A DNA stretch of 64,000 nucleotides, taken from positions 27,750,125 to 27,814,124 of the forward strand of contig NC_084599.1 in NCBI RefSeq assembly GCF_033807715.1. The letters are read 5' to 3'. The stretch comes from Cololabis saira. Taxonomy: Eukaryota > Chordata > Actinopteri > Beloniformes > Belonidae. This document shows, piece by piece, positions 46,691 to 60,372 of the stretch; the first letter of the stretch is position 1, and every line of letters starts with the position of its first letter. A program made the position numbers and the translations under genes. The notes below the pieces were generated by a model. That model saw only the letters and a program-made list of their open reading frames with translations, made no database searches and was not told the DNA's origin.

Positions 46691-47298
46691 TCTCATTCAA
46701 ATCCTTCGCTTTTCCCGAGTTTGGTATGTGGAATTCAGTGAGTGTATGTATGTTTTTTAACTCTCCATAATTAGCGGACTGAGGCAACAGCCCCCCCCCC
46801 CCCCCCCCCCACTGAAGCATTGCCAGTGTTCCTGTGAGGGATGAACAGACAATCACAGTAGGCCTAGTGAACAGTGCGCTGATGTCGTGAGTGGTGCAGG
46901 AAACATTGCAGCAGAGGAAATGAAAGAAAAAAACAGAGTGTTTGCGCTGCTGTGTCTGACCAGGTTCCAACTGATGCTGCAACTGTGTTTGTTTCAGATG
47001 CCCTTGTTACTGAACAAGGTGTAGATTATGATACTGACTCTGTAATGACTGTAAATGTGCAGTAATTTAAAGGGAAATCTTTACACATTTGAGGCAATTA
47101 CTAATTTCCTTGATGCAACTTTTAGTGAACAGGTTGAAGCATTTGATATTTCTTTTTCCTTCCCACTGTTTTTTCAATTTCCATTTCTATTGTTCATTAC
47201 ATTTCATATTAGAACAAAAGAGGAACCTCATTTCCAGTTCTCTTTTGCGTAACTTCAAGTTATTTCATAGTCAGGTGTGACTCAGTGACTACTAAGTA
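46691..47298. other. Unassigned DNA with a poly-C run
   Basis: About 22 consecutive C at 46791-46811. No gene recognised. Confidence 0.5.
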
Positions 47299-47299
47299 G

Positions 47300-48337
47300 G
47301 GATGGGAATTGATAAGATTTTTCCGATTCCATTTTCGATTCTGCTTAACAATTCGATTCTTTATCCATTCTCTTATAGATTCTCATTTGGAAAAAAGGAG
47401 AACAAACAATTTTAGTATCAACTTTGTTTTATATCTTTGAACAAAAAAATATAAGTGAGGTCTTAAGACACCCCCAGCCTTGGGCTCCTCGATGGTGTGC
47501 CAGGGGGTCCCCACAACATTATTTGTAATATAAAATATGTATTTAATATAAACTAATAATAATAAAATGAATATTCTTCTGTAGAAATTTACTAAATACA
47601 ACAAATTATTTTGTGGCAATTACACATTAATGTCCAGTAACATGTTCAACACCCCAAACTTAGTCACTGGTTGGTAACATTAATCTATTCTAGCCTTGGT
47701 CATACTCTTCCCTGCCTTGATGAAAGGAGAAGCTAGCGGTAGACTGCTCTTTAACTTCTCCATAGATGAGCTGACGAGCTGCAGCTGTGTCATGAGCGCG
47801 CTCCGCTGTCCGCCGGAGTTCGCCTGGCACTTCCACGTGGCCGAGCGCGCAGCTCTTCTAAAGCATGAATTATGGTTCCGCGTTAAATCGACGCAGAGCC
47901 TACGGCGTAGGGTACGCGGCGAAGCGCCGTACGGTGCGTGTCGTCGCGTACCCTGCGGCGTAAGCGCTGCGTTGGTGTAACGCGGAACCATAAATCAGCC
48001 TTACCACACGCCTGCTGACTCCGCACTCCCAGCGCATCAGCCGGCCGAGTCCTAACAGTTTCCCCCCTTTTTTGAAATGTCCACATTGCAAGTATTGTCG
48101 CCCTGCTGTCATCCTTTTTGGTAAAATGTAACCAAACTTTCGAGCGTTTATGCTGCTTTGTCCCCGTGTTTTCCTGCTGGGCGCGAATGCGCACGTTGCG
48201 CAACGTGCTTGGTGACGTCATTCGCGCCCACTGGAATCGATAAGGGAATCGTTTGCGAAAAAGGCAAACGATTCCAAGGAATTGAAACACTGGGAACCGG
48301 TTCTCAACAAGACCCGGTTCTCGATCCCCATCCCGAC
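47300..48337. mobile_element. hAT-like element with TAGGGATGGG ends
   Basis: The left end is TAGGGATGGGAATTGATAAG and the right end GGTTCTCGATCCCCATCCC. Subterminal AATCGATAAG / CGATTCC words are repeated near both ends. ACTAAG flanks both sides and may be part of an 8-bp duplication. No transposase ORF. A family H MITE is nested inside. Confidence 0.7.
47860..48002 (-). mobile_element. MITE family H, copy 4 (nested in a hAT-like element)
   Basis: On + it starts AAGCATGAATTATGGTTCCG and ends GGAACCATAAATCAGCCTTA, the inverse of copies 1-3. The CpG-rich centre is conserved. Confidence 0.87.
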
Positions 48338-48479
48338 TAAGAGCAGTGCATTTTGGCACTTGAATGTTAAACTTTTACTGGACGACGGCTTGTATCTAAA
48401 GTTTGAGGTTTGTACAATTTGTAAGCAGTGATGTGAAGTGGGCAACGTCCGAGTACAAGTATTCAGTCAACAACTGTTA

Positions 48480-48979
48480 CAGTCTAGTGTTTCTGTTGGG
48501 TTTGCGTCCCTGTGCTCTTCTTTTCTTTATAAACCTGTACATGTTTTTTTGTTTGTTTGTTTGTTTATTCTACTGTTGTTTTGGGAGTCATATTTCATGT
48601 TCTCTGCTTTCTCTTAGTTTCTTGATTTTTCTACTGAAGCCTCGGTTTTGTTTTGTTCCTATATTACTTTAAAAATCTTCTCCCTTGTGTTTAAATTCCT
48701 CTCGGCTTTCTGTTGTTCTTCTGATTTGACTTCATAATCTCCACATTTTTCATGTCGGCCTCCCTTTGCGCCTCTTTTGCCCTGTTTTCCTCTCTGCTAG
48801 TCCATCTTTTTAATGTAAATCTTCCTGCTTGTCTCTCTGTGTTTTGTCACCTGTAGCTTCGACTTGGGTTTGATTTTTTAATGTCTGGATAATCCTGGCA
48901 GTGTTTTTTGTTAAAATAAAACATTGTCACGTACGCTGCTTCCCGATTTTGGGTCCTCCCTACACCTGCTTCGTGACAA
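48480..48979 (+). mobile_element. Probable LTR fragment
   Basis: A T-rich region with AATAAA near 48917 is followed by CGATTTTGGGTCCTCCC and CTGCTTCGTGACA, a form I recognise from the R-U5 end of fish Gypsy-type LTRs. No coding region or partner LTR is present, so it would be a solo or truncated LTR. The left edge is not defined. Confidence 0.45.
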
Positions 48980-49809
48980 CAATACAGAAGCAAAACCTAA
49001 AAAGCTAATTTACGGTTAAAAAATGCAGAAAGCAGCATTTCAACAGTGCCAGGTCAGATAATTAGAGATACAAAAAAAAAGTTTGGCACTTAGACCTGAA
49101 AGAACTAAGGGGGCTTTGGTGAAATCAACTAGTGCCAGACATGTGGCTGCTCTCACCGCTCTTTTTTTTTCAACCTCTAAAGGTCTGTTGATTTTATCTC
49201 TCCTCTCTGATCCTGTAATTGCCAGTCCAACGGCAATGAAACAACATGGATTGGACTTTTAGAGCACCTTCTTCAAGAAGGAGGACTGTGAAAGTGACTG
49301 TGTTTCAGTTGCTGAAGGGGCTTCCTCTACTTAGAGCTACAGATAGAGCTGCAATGCATCTTAGCATCTCCCTGGAGGAGGCGACTGCCCCGTAGGAGTT
49401 GGAGTTGCTGATGGAGTTCGTTTAAACTGGTTTGTTCTATGTATGAAAATGCATCTCCAGCTAAAGTGAAAGCCGTGTGTGTTTGTGTGGGAGGGGGGCT
49501 CATGGTAGTCAATCATTTGGTTTCTTTGCAATTCTGGCATAGACTAATTGTGTTGACCTCTCCAAGGGCTCCCCTGGAGAAAATCCAGAAGAGTGGTGGA
49601 TTACTTCCAATTAGGACAGTATTGGTTGTGGGTCTGCTGGTGCAAAAGGGAGGACAAGATCTAATAGATATTTGATGAAGTTGAGCAACTTTCAATCTAG
49701 AAACTGCCCTACAGCTTTTGGCCTGCCATGACTTGACTTTGCCTGCACATCCCTGAGGAGGGTTGGACGCTTTGGATAAACAACTGTTACTATTGAAGCA
49801 ACAGTGCGT
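48980..49809. other. Unassigned DNA
   Basis: Nothing recognised. Confidence 0.5.
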
Positions 49810-50439
49810 GGATTTTACTACCGCGGACCATTAGGCGCACCGCATTATCAGGCGCAATATCAATGAATGGGTCTATTTTCATAAATAAGGCGCACCGGGT
49901 TATAAGGCGCATGATAAAACATACGTAAAGCGACACATAACAGTCAGGTAAGTCAAACCTAATTCAACTGATTCACAATGACTCAGAATATCGTTCAGTT
50001 GTAACTAGTTGTAAATACAGAAAAATACACACATTTTAAATAATTCATCTTCCACAAGTGCCAGCGATAGTGGACACCTGAAGTTAGTGTGAGGTTGGAA
50101 CAACATTTGATTATAACTGGATTATGATATAGATTTGAAAATTGGGTTTACGCAAAAAACCTAATGTTGACGTTGCAACCTGTATTCAATCAAGGACCGA
50201 CTTTAATGTGACAGCTGAATGGTCCAACAATCAATCAAGCAAAGCGGCTTCGTCGCTTACTAAAGTTGCATTAAAACATTTTGACAGTTTTTTGAACGCA
50301 GTGTACCACATAATATTAATTCGAGGTCAGTAAGCCCAACAAAATTCATGCATAAGGTGCACCTGATTATAACACGCACTGCCGAAATCTTTGAGAAAAA
50401 TTAAGGATTTTAAATTCGCTTCATAGTGCAGAAAATATG
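49810..50439. mobile_element. DNA transposon with AGGCGCACC subterminal repeats
   Basis: GGATTTTACTACCGCGGACC and then TTAGGCGCACC at the left, AAGGTGCACC and AAATTCGCTTCATAGTGCAG at the right, are imperfect inverses. AAGGCGCA words recur at 49840-49910. A short frame at 50142-50333 has no domain. An L1/Tx1 LINE inserted at its right end. Confidence 0.6.
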
Positions 50440-52545
50440 TGATCAAATGTTTTTATTTATTTTTTATGATTTTCTTATCAAAGGTGGCATCCATAATGAT
50501 TTTAAACAAGCATTACCACATTCTCAGCCCCTCCCAAACCCACCCCTTGGACCTAAAAAGAAAAAAAAGAAAAATAAAATAAATAAATAAATAAATTGGT
50601 AATGCAGAAAAACAGATACTACAAAGGTAATAGAACAAAGGACAAAATAAAACAAAGGCAAAACATAATAATATCAAAAACTGGACAAGGATAGCTGCAA
50701 CAAGGTAATCTATGTCAATTTTAAATACATCTTTTGAGTTTGGACTTAATTTTATCTGCTGCCATAAACCAAAATAAAATATTTTGTTGTTTTGCATTAT
50801 GGATTCGGGCTGTAGATATTTCCAGGTAGATAATTTCAAGGAAGGTCAAATACCAATGGGAAATGTTAAGTGTGTGTGGTGGTTTCCATCTTACTGCTAT
50901 TATCTTTAGGTCAGCAAGCAAAATTAGTTTCTGACATAGTGAAGTATTGATTGTTGATAAATTATTTAAAATAAGTGTTTGAGGGTTTATTGGAATATTC
51001 TGTGCTGTTATTGAGGATAATGCAGTTGCAACCTGGCAATGACAATCCTCCATCCCTTCTATTTCGCTGGAGAGTAGGAGTTTTTAATCGAGGCCTCTTG
51101 CCTTTCCAGATAAATTTGTTAATATCTTTTTGTAATTTTCCCCAACTTCCCACTGGGGGAGCAAGCGGTATCATCGAACTTATAAAATTAACTCTAGGTA
51201 GCACATTCATCTTTATAATAGCTATACGAGCCTGCAGTGAGTTTGGTAAATTCATCCATCTGTCCAAATCATATGTAATTTTCTTAAAGCCATCTGCAAA
51301 ATGGTTTTTAACGATAGCCTCCAGAGACGCATATATTTCAATTCCAAGGTAAGTAAAATGATGCACTACCGGTAATGTGAGAGGCAAGTTAGCCGCCACA
51401 CTAACATTATTTAGTGGTAATGGTAAAAGTGCTGATTTCTGCCAGTTAATCTTAAAGCCAGATATTCTACCAAAATTTTCAAAACTAGTAAGCAATGGAG
51501 GGATATAATAATTATATCCTCCAAAAATAATAATATGTCATCAGCATATAAAGAAATAGAATGTTGAGTATTATGAATCGTGACAGGACAAATATTGTCA
51601 GCTTGACGCACTGCTTGAGCCAACGGTTCAAGTGATAAGGCAAATAAAAGGACTTAAAGGGCAACCTTGTCTTGAGGACCTAGAAATATCAATTAAAGAA
51701 GAGCAATTTTTGCCTGTCAAAACCATTGCAGAGGGATTAGTATACAAAACCTTGATCATTGATATGAACCCCTCTCCCAATCCCATTTTCTCTAATGCAG
51801 ACAACAGGTAGGACCACTCTAAGCGGTCAAATGCTTTCATTGCGTCTAAAGACAAGACTGCTGCTGAATTACTGTTCCCTACTGAGTCCACAATATGTAA
51901 CAGCCGTCTAACATTGTCAGAGGCTAGGCGAGATTTAATAAAACCTGTTTGATCACAGTGAACAAGTGTAGTCATGTGAGCCTGTAGTCTGCGGGCAAGG
52001 ACCTTGGCATATATCTTAACATCACTGTTCAATAATGACAAGGGTCTATAGTTGCTACAATCAGTTGGGTCCTTATCTTTTTTTAATAATAGAGATATTA
52101 AAGCAATATTAATATTCATAGAAAAGGAGCGATTTTCTATAGAGTAATGTATCATATTTAGAAGCAATGGGCCCAGAATATTCCAAAAAGTTAATATGAA
52201 TTCAGGTGGAATCCCGACTATTCCAGGAGACTTTCCTGCTTGCATTTCTCTCACAGATTGTTTTAATTCTTCGAATGATATAGGTTCAGCTAACTTGCAT
52301 CACAGGTAGATTTATTATATACTACTTCTGATTTATAAAGCTCAGCATAAAATGATTGAAATACAGAGTTGATTTGCTTAGGATCTGTTACCAAGATCCC
52401 ATCTTTAGATTTAATGGTTGGGATGTCACCAAATTGATCACTAGATCAAATTTTCATTGCTAATATATGACTAGGTCTGGATCCATGAAAGTAATATTTC
52501 TGTCTTACTCTGTGAATATAAAATTCTGACTGAGCCCTGTTTAGG
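50440..52545 (-). mobile_element. L1/Tx1-like LINE, 5'-truncated, 14-bp TSD
   Basis: GTGCAGAAAATATG is found at 50426-50439 and 52546-52559 and exactly flanks the element. The 3' end (on +, left) is AT-rich with AATAAATAAA-like words. The 5' half, with the endonuclease, is missing. The left duplication lies in the terminal sequence of the 49810 transposon, which was therefore there first. Confidence 0.87.
50721..52545 (-). pseudogene. L1/Tx1-like ORF2, broken reverse transcriptase
   Basis: Minus-strand frames in order: FQSFYAELYKSE near 52350; at 52254-51628 [40 protein letters not shown] and SRQGCPLSP; at 51623-51411 SLYADDILLF, the catalytic box; at 51495-50962 GFKINWQKSALLPL and HFTYLGIEI; then a C-terminal piece to about 50721. 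The frame is broken around 51625, 51450 and 51000 and upstream of 52254. It once encoded the polymerase for target-primed reverse transcription and is no longer functional. Confidence 0.88.
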
Positions 52546-52559
52546 GTGCAGAAAATATG

Positions 52560-54289
52560 ATAGTTTGACACCTTTTTTTTTTTCTTTTACCAGTTTTCCA
52601 GCATGACAGACTTAAACATTTAAATGGTAAACTGTCACATCACCTGGGATCACTTGCAGATGGTGGAGAGGTTTGCCAGTTAATCCTTGGTTCAAACTTG
52701 ACAAAAATAAACTATAAATTAATTAATAGATAAATATATATTTAAAAAAAAAAATCATTCCCAAGTGGTCTGCCTCATGTTTCTTGCAGTATTGCTGGTT
52801 TGTTGCTTCACTCTCGCGGGAGAATTCTTTGATCCTTTCTTTCTCTTTTTTTCTACTTCTCCAAACCGGACATCTCTACACAAACATAACAAAACAAAAA
52901 AACAGGGAAGATTGATGATGTAAGATATGCCCCATGTGGCTTTTGTGTTGCTCATATGTTGTCAAAAGGTAGGAGTAGTTGTAAATATTTAGTGAGAGTT
53001 TAATGACAACTTATTCAGTTTGTGCAGTGTCACTCTATTGATATTTGTGGGGCTAGAGTGGCCTGACTGAGGCTTGAAATAATTGTCCTTGAAAGGAATG
53101 AAAAGTTCTTCATTTGAAAAGAGAACATGTTGTTCACTGAACCATTTAAAGATCCTGCCACCATCCCGGAGCTGCCACACTCATAATTACATTGTGCTTT
53201 CATCAAGATCTCTCACATTTGGGAACAGTAGTGATGAGAGACATAGTCAAGAAAGTATAGTGCAGCCCGCAGAGGGAGAAATGGCTCTACTTAGACAGAC
53301 TGCAGCTGTAAAATGTTCATGCACCGCTAGACTTAATTATAAACTACCCCAGCAAATCCTTTTTGCAGAGAAAAAAAAAGAATGTAAATTCTGTGTGTTG
53401 TCGCCTTGTTGAGTGCACACATATTAAAGGCATGGAACGGGCTGACTCTGTTGTTTATCAATCACAACAGACACAACCAATATTTCATAATTACCTTCAA
53501 ATTAGGTTAAATTAGCATATAAGTTATGTGATTGTTTTTCATTCTGATAATTCATACTGTTTAAACAGAAAGCTTATTTACCTAAACCTATCAAGCTACC
53601 CTTTTCTTTGACAAAGTCCTAGCAGAGAACATTTAGCCCACCCCCAACTCAAAACAGCTGTTTTCTTTCACACACATTTGACCTTGAATGATGGCGTTTA
53701 CTCAAGGTGAGTGTGGCTGACTAAGCTCAGTTTAAAATTAATCAAATTTGGTGAAATTTGCTTTTTACATAAGCCTTTCACCCACACATAGCCCTCACAA
53801 CACTTGCCATAACCAAGGTCATCTGGGGAGACATCTGACCAAAAACGTATGTCATAACCCAAGTTAGGAGCAGATTAGGCTCTTTGGGCCACTTCTGCTC
53901 TACAGCCCTGTGCGATTTTCTTTAATAGGCTCCAACTCAAATTTTGTTTTTGTGAATGTCTGACCATCCATATTTTGCTTCTTCTTACAGTCTCTTTAAG
54001 ACATTTGCAGAAAAATGCAGGCACCTAGATCTCTTAATCCTAAACAGAATGTAATCCTAATTATTACCGAGGCAAACAACTGTAAGGACAATCTCCTGAT
54101 AACAAGTTAAGTCTGTGCTTAGCTTTGAGAAACATTAAATAATGACATCTGCTTTTAGAATTATTTTGTTCTGAATGTTTTGTGGTTTAATTTTCTGTAA
54201 ATATCATAAATATTATCAGTATCTTGATAAACATCAATCCATGCATCCATCAACTATGGTTACATAGGTTCGCATCATGGTTGTAGAAA
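52560..54289. other. Unassigned AT-rich DNA
   Basis: Short frames at 52755-53412 have no recognised domains. No element ends seen. Confidence 0.5.
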
Positions 54290-55620
54290 CCGAGAGGAAC
54301 AGAGTTCTCCCTTTCTGGCCACCTTCTTTAGCTCCTCCGTGATGTGGCCAAGCCATTTCCCAGCTAGCCAAGAGTTAGAAGCTCCGCAGCTTGTCCTGGG
54401 TCTGTCCTTGGAGCCTTCTCCCAGTTGTACATCCTCAAATCTCATCTCTAGGGAGGCATCCAGGAAACTTCTTAACTAGATGGCAGGACCACTTTAGTTG
54501 ACTCTTGTCAATATGTAGGAGTAGCAGCTTCACACGAGTCCCTCTCAGATGACTGAACTTCTCACCTTGTCTCTATTGGAGAGTCTTGCAACCCTGCAGA
54601 GGAAAATCCTTCCAGCCGCTTGTATTTGCGATCATGTTCCTTGAGTTATTAACCACAATTTTTTACAATATCTAAAGGTATTAGTATGAATCAACTGGTG
54701 AAAACAGAAACTTAACTTCAGGCCTAATTGTCCCTTATCCACAACAGAACAGTAGAGATAGCTCCCACTACTGCAAATACTGCACTGATCTGCCTATCAA
54801 TCTGCTCCATCCACCACCACTACACTCTTCCCTCGCTGCTGAACAAGACCCTGAGAAGCTTAAACTCTTCCACTTGAGGTAATACTTCACTCCCAATCCA
54901 GAGGGCACCCCCACCCTTTTCGAATTGAGAACAATGGTCTCAGATTTGGAGGTACTGATTTCCATCCCCAGTTCTTCATAACCGACTGCTCCAGTGAGAG
55001 CTGATGATCCTAGACCTGACAGCAACAGCAGGAACACATTATCTGAAAAAAGCAAAGATTAAATCCTTACACACCAAACTGGAACCCCTCTGTGCCTTGG
55101 CTCAGCCTAGAAATTCTGGCTGTAAAGTTTATGAAGAGAACCATTGACAAAGGATGCTGTAGTCCAACTATTACCTGGGACGAATCCAACTTACAACTAG
55201 CAATACAGACCAAGCTCTTGCGCTGTTTCTATAGCATCTGAATGGCCTGTAAGAATGGACCATTCTTACAGAATGGTTACAGAATGGTCCATGTCAAAGT
55301 CCACAACACACATCAGGACTGGTTGGACACCCTCCCAATGCCCACATCAAGACTAGTGACGGTGAAGAAATGACTGAGTGTTCCACATCCAGGATTAAAC
55401 CTGCATCGTTCCACCTGAATCTGAGGTTTGACTACTGAGCAAGACCTTCTTATCCAGCACCCAGGCACAGACCTCAACAGGGAGGCTGAGTAGCCTGATT
55501 TTATTTGGTGAGTGGAACCTCCAGCCCCACTTCTATAGAAAGGGGAACCACCACCCCATTCTGCAGATCTAGAAGCTTTGACCCCGGATATTCATGGATT
55601 GTTACAGAGGCATGTTAACA
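54290..55620 (-). pseudogene. Decayed RTE-like LINE copy
   Basis: The + strand is a divergent version of the antisense text of the 4237 LINE. Matches include TAGGGAGGCATCCAGGA, AACAAGACCCTGAGAAGC, TTGGAGGTACTGATT and ACAACAGG-like. The encoded SETIVLNSKRV and EISTSKSE blocks survive in one 95-codon piece. Many indels and stops mark it as old. It abuts family A copy 5. Confidence 0.8.
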
Positions 55621-55644
55621 AAGACAGCCACAAAACAAAAATAA

Positions 55645-57114
55645 ATTAAAGCTGCAAGAAGCGATGAACGGGCCCTTGCACCCTTGTGCACGTTCAGGCT
55701 TGCTGCAGTGGAAGCGCTTGTATGACTTGCATGTAGATGTCTTCAGGCCTGAACATTTAGCGGATGGCACCGCCCACGAATCTCTATATCAAACCATTCA
55801 AAAGTTATGGCAGAAAGTAGGAACTATCAGATATTGACCAATTAGATGAAGGGGCGGGGCTAATTTGCAGAAATTATGTTCAAGGACTCAAAACCATGTC
55901 CGATGACACCACCCACGAGTCTTTATGTCAAACCATTCAAAAGTTATTGCAGAGAATCGCATCACATATCGACCAATCAGAAGAAGGGGCGGGGCTAATT
56001 TGAACCAATTAAGATGAAGGAGTCAATACCGAGTCCGATGACACCACCCACGACGTTTTGGCGTCTATCGTCACCACGGTAACGCTTTTGACTGAGAAAA
56101 GTAATGCCCATCGTCGCAGGATCTAGACGCACATTTTGATGTATAACACAGCTGAGTGCACGTTATGGTTGGGGACGCATTGACTGCCGAAGGAATGGCA
56201 TAAATTGCTTCAAAATTACACGATTAATTCAAAATGGCCGACTTCCTGTTCGGTTTCGGCCATGGCGCCAAGAGACTTTTCTTTAAGTTGCGACATGATA
56301 CAGGTGTGTACCGATTTTCGTTCATGTACGTCAAACCGTATTGTGGGGCTTGAGGCATGAAGTTTTCTAGGGGGCGCTGTTGAGCCATTAGGCCAGTGTC
56401 TCCCAACCTGGGGTCCTGGCCCCCCCTGGGGGGGGCGCCTGAGTTCTCTGGGGGGGCGCGAAACTTTGTCTGCTTTGAGGATATGCAGTTGTAAAAATTA
56501 TATTTGCGCATGTTAAATATATAAAAAATCATAATAACACACCTAATGGAATATGTAATCTAAGTCTGTATAAACCCACATAGTATTTTAAAATGACCAA
56601 AATATATTAAAAGTGATTTAGCAGGATAAAAACTTAATAAATTATTATTATATCATTATTCAACATTTAATCATACTACTACTCCGACAGGTTGTTAAAG
56701 GAAAAATGTTAAAAAATTTTGCTCTCATATTAAAAGAGACATTTTTCAGTAATTATTTTATGTCCTTGCAATTATTTTTTAATTTTTTTTCAATTAAAGA
56801 TTTTTAACGAATCACTTTACTCTTTTGGTGCTAGTACGTACGGGTCGGGGGGCCCGGCTGGTCTTAGACACAAGTAAGGGGGGCCCCAAGGAAAAAAGGT
56901 CGGGAACCACTGCATTAGGCCAAGCCCATTAATGCAAATTATTAAATAACAAATTTTTCGCCAGGCCTGGCTTGCGTGCAAAATTTGGTGACTTTTGGGG
57001 CAGGTTTAGGGGGGCAAAAAGGCCCTCGTTTCGTCGGAAGAAGGAAAAAGACGAGAAAAAAAAAATTCCTACAGATACAATAGGGCCTTCGCACTGTAAG
57101 TGCTCAGGCCCTAA
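55645..57114 (-). mobile_element. Dispersed repeat family A, copy 5, with hAT insertion
   Basis: On + it starts ATTAAAGCTGCAAGAAGC and ends AGTGCTCAGGCCCTAATAA. Two tandem GC-box/CCAAT units remain. It is split at 56393/56913 by a 519-bp hAT element. Confidence 0.82.
56394..56912. mobile_element. hAT element in family A copy 5, perfect 8-bp TSD
   Basis: Left end CAGTGTCTCCCAACCTGG, right end GTCGGGAACCACTG. CATTAGGC occurs at 56386-56393 and 56913-56920. G- and C-rich blocks (GGCCCCCCCTGGGGGGG) lie just inside both ends and an AT-rich centre has no ORF. Non-autonomous. Confidence 0.93.
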
Positions 57115-60100
57115 TAAGCCTTTGTGAATCTTAATAAACATTACCTCAGTCTTATGGACATTTATTATGAACATCATTGTAGGGCTTATGAACACTCTCA
57201 AAATGAGAGGAGAGCAATTTTTCAATAAATATGGATTTCATTAAAACCTCATTAAAAAGGGCCAACATTTTTGCATGGTACATATAGTTTCAAGTGCCAT
57301 AAAAGAGCCAAAACTGCCAAAAATAGGCTCTCTTAATGCCTAAACCCTTTTTTTTCCACTGACTGGCCTCTCTGAAGCAAAGGAAGTAAGTTGCAGTGAA
57401 TGACCCACTGTAACAAGACATCTAGAGATGAAGGCAATGTATTTTTGAAAAACAGATGAAAGGAAGGTTGATAGCATTACAAGAGAATGGAGAGAGATGA
57501 AAGAAAAGCAGAAGATGAAAAGAGTCTTGTAAATAAGGGCATCATAAGGGATGCATTTTTGAAAAATCTGGAAATCCAGAAAGAAACACTTTGGGTCGAG
57601 AAAGGTTTGGACAAAAAGATTAGGCCAGGGGTCAGATATCTGGCACACATATATAATCAAGATAATTTCAAGGCTGAATATGCATCTTTAGATATCTATA
57701 ACATATGTGAGCATCTATTACCTCTTATTGTTTGGTTTGGTTTTGTCATTGCTCTTACTTAGAAATCATCTACAAAGTAGATTTAAACTGCTATTGTTCA
57801 TCTGCGCAGGTGCAGAGGAAGAATATTGTTGGAGCTGCAAGTTTAAAGATGAGGAAAACTCATGTAACTGTTTTAATAAGCTTTGTCTGTTGTACATTTT
57901 ACCAATCATTTTCACTTTACATCGTTAAACCTTCTGCTACTAGTCTGAGTCACATCATGATGTCGTTTTTTTGCATTTTACTATGCAAATCACCATTTTA
58001 GGTGGCACTCTTATTTTTATCTGTTATTTTATTTGGTATCTCTATGTAAATCAACATTTTAGGCAGCACACCAATGCCAAATGTGCTCTGTGATTCTTTA
58101 CATAAAGGAATTCAATTTTAGTCATCAACCCTGTTTTGCTTTCAGGGGAGATGACTGTTGTGTATCATATCTTCTCTCAAACAATTTAAATGAGAGTGGT
58201 GGAGTGAGATGAAGATGGGTTCAGTTTTTAGTTTGCCTGAAGGGGTACTAAAATATTTGGAGTCAGCATAAATGTCTGACTATTAGCATTACTGGCTCTA
58301 CTAATTATGCATAATTAATTCTATAGTAGAAGTCATGTAGTAGTACTCAGAGGCTGGCTCAGACTGAAGTAGGATGCAGAGTGTTAGTGACAGCTAAAGA
58401 TGAGTTCATGAGCTGTAATAAAAATAAATAAATGAAAAAGCCTGTGAAAGTCCTTAAACTGATAAACAGTTATTCCTAAAGACTAAATTATGTTATCTGA
58501 ACCCATATTTTATTTCAGGGTAAGTCATTAAAATTATAAAAGGGCACAAAAGATGTATGAAATTCATAAACAGAAATAAAGAATGGGAGGACTTTGGTGA
58601 TGAAATGTATTACAGAAGATTTGTTTGACTGACGGTGCGCCCAATTTGATATTGTGATGAATTCCACTGGCATGTAGTGTATTAATTATATACTCATGCA
58701 GTATTTATTTGCATCTTAATTTTAGCAAATGTGTTATATGCATAGGCTACCTGCCTGGGCAGTATTTAGTTATTCGAGATACATGTTAAAATGACACAAA
58801 ATAACTTTTGACATTTTGAGCAGTGGGCCCCCTATAGGTGTGGAGGTGTGTGTCTTTCATGACACTTGTTAGTTACTTCTGCTGTTACCCTCTCATTTTC
58901 GCTTCTACCGTTACTTTCTTGAGTCTCCTGTTTCTTCACTAAAGGGCTGAAGTGATAGTGATATTTTTCTCTTGTTTGGCACATGCTGAATATGACCAGT
59001 GGACAGATAAGCAGTCAAAAAAAAGTCAATGGAATTGGATATTCACAGATCAATTTCAGACCTCATTTATACAAGGAAATAAATCGGATATGACCAGATA
59101 TGCAGATATGGATATGCATCTGCTGCCTCAGTGGACAAATTGGCTTTTCTCCATTAATGAATCTCAGATATCCTTAACAATGTGAAGGTGACAGGAAATA
59201 TAAATGCAGGTGGGCAGACTTTCCCATTCTTCTCCTCTTTAAAATATGTTTAGTCCTCTGCTGACCACCAAAAGAGATTTTGTTGTAGCCATTAGGTTTT
59301 ACTGAACAATGTAGCAATATAAATGGACACATACTGAATAGGTGTGCCAGTGCAATAATAGAAATAGGCACATATGCTACATTTCTTTATCCCACCTTCT
59401 TTCATTTCACCTGACTGTGTTTTTTGAAAACTGTTTTTCTCCCATGTAGACTAACTTTTCATGTCAGTAGCCCCACCCATCTACTGTGAACATTCTTTTC
59501 TTACCTGGTAACCAATGAAAATGTGGAGAGCAGCTATGGGTTGCTTTTAAAAGACAATGCAAGCTATGCATTTAAAAATAGAAATCAGAACAAAAAAAAC
59601 TGTTGATAAAGCACTTTATGTACGCCCCTCACCCCCCTCCCACTCCATTTCAGCCCATCCTGTAGAGCAAAAGGCAAGACATTTAGCTTGCCCCTCATCT
59701 CCCCCCGTTGTAAATGGTAAAAGACAAAAATGATAAAGATTTGATGCGTGGATTTTAAATACAATAAAGATTCATATGAAAAAAAAAATGGAAATCAGAT
59801 ATGCATTCAATTCTACTGACTATCAAGGCATGCTGTGTAAATACAACTTACTGTCAGCCTGAAGATCTGTGTGCAAGTGCCATCATAGTTGAATTGCGAC
59901 TTGGTCTTGAAGTAGCTGTCAACTGGAACTGGAGGCCAAAGTTACTTCGGGGGGTTTTAACGGACAGCAGGGACGACAGAACATTAAAGTAATATTCCTT
60001 CAAATGAACTTGACACTGGTATTTTATCATAAAAAAAGAATAAAAACCAGTGTGCTGATTTAAAACTGAAAGGAATAAATATATTGTGACAATTTATCCT

Positions 60101-60372
60101 CTCTTTTGTGGAACCAAATGGAGCGTACTGACTGCATTTACAATCCTTCACTGTTCATGCTCCTTAAGAAGTCAGTTGGCAATGCAGATGGGACTCACCA
60201 TCAGAAAATTAATCCTGCCTGCAACTCGGCCACTGTTTATCCTTACGTAGCTGTCCTATTTCTTGGAACTGGATAAACCACTTGAAAGGTCTGTTTGATG
60301 CAGACAATGTGTTGAAATTATACAGCGATGACAAATATTGCCCCTTTAATACCATAGGATGGTCGAGTTATG

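Noticed and set aside
57340..58001. Overlapping 73-106-codon frames as genes
   Set aside because: AT-rich, on both strands, mutually overlapping and without motifs.
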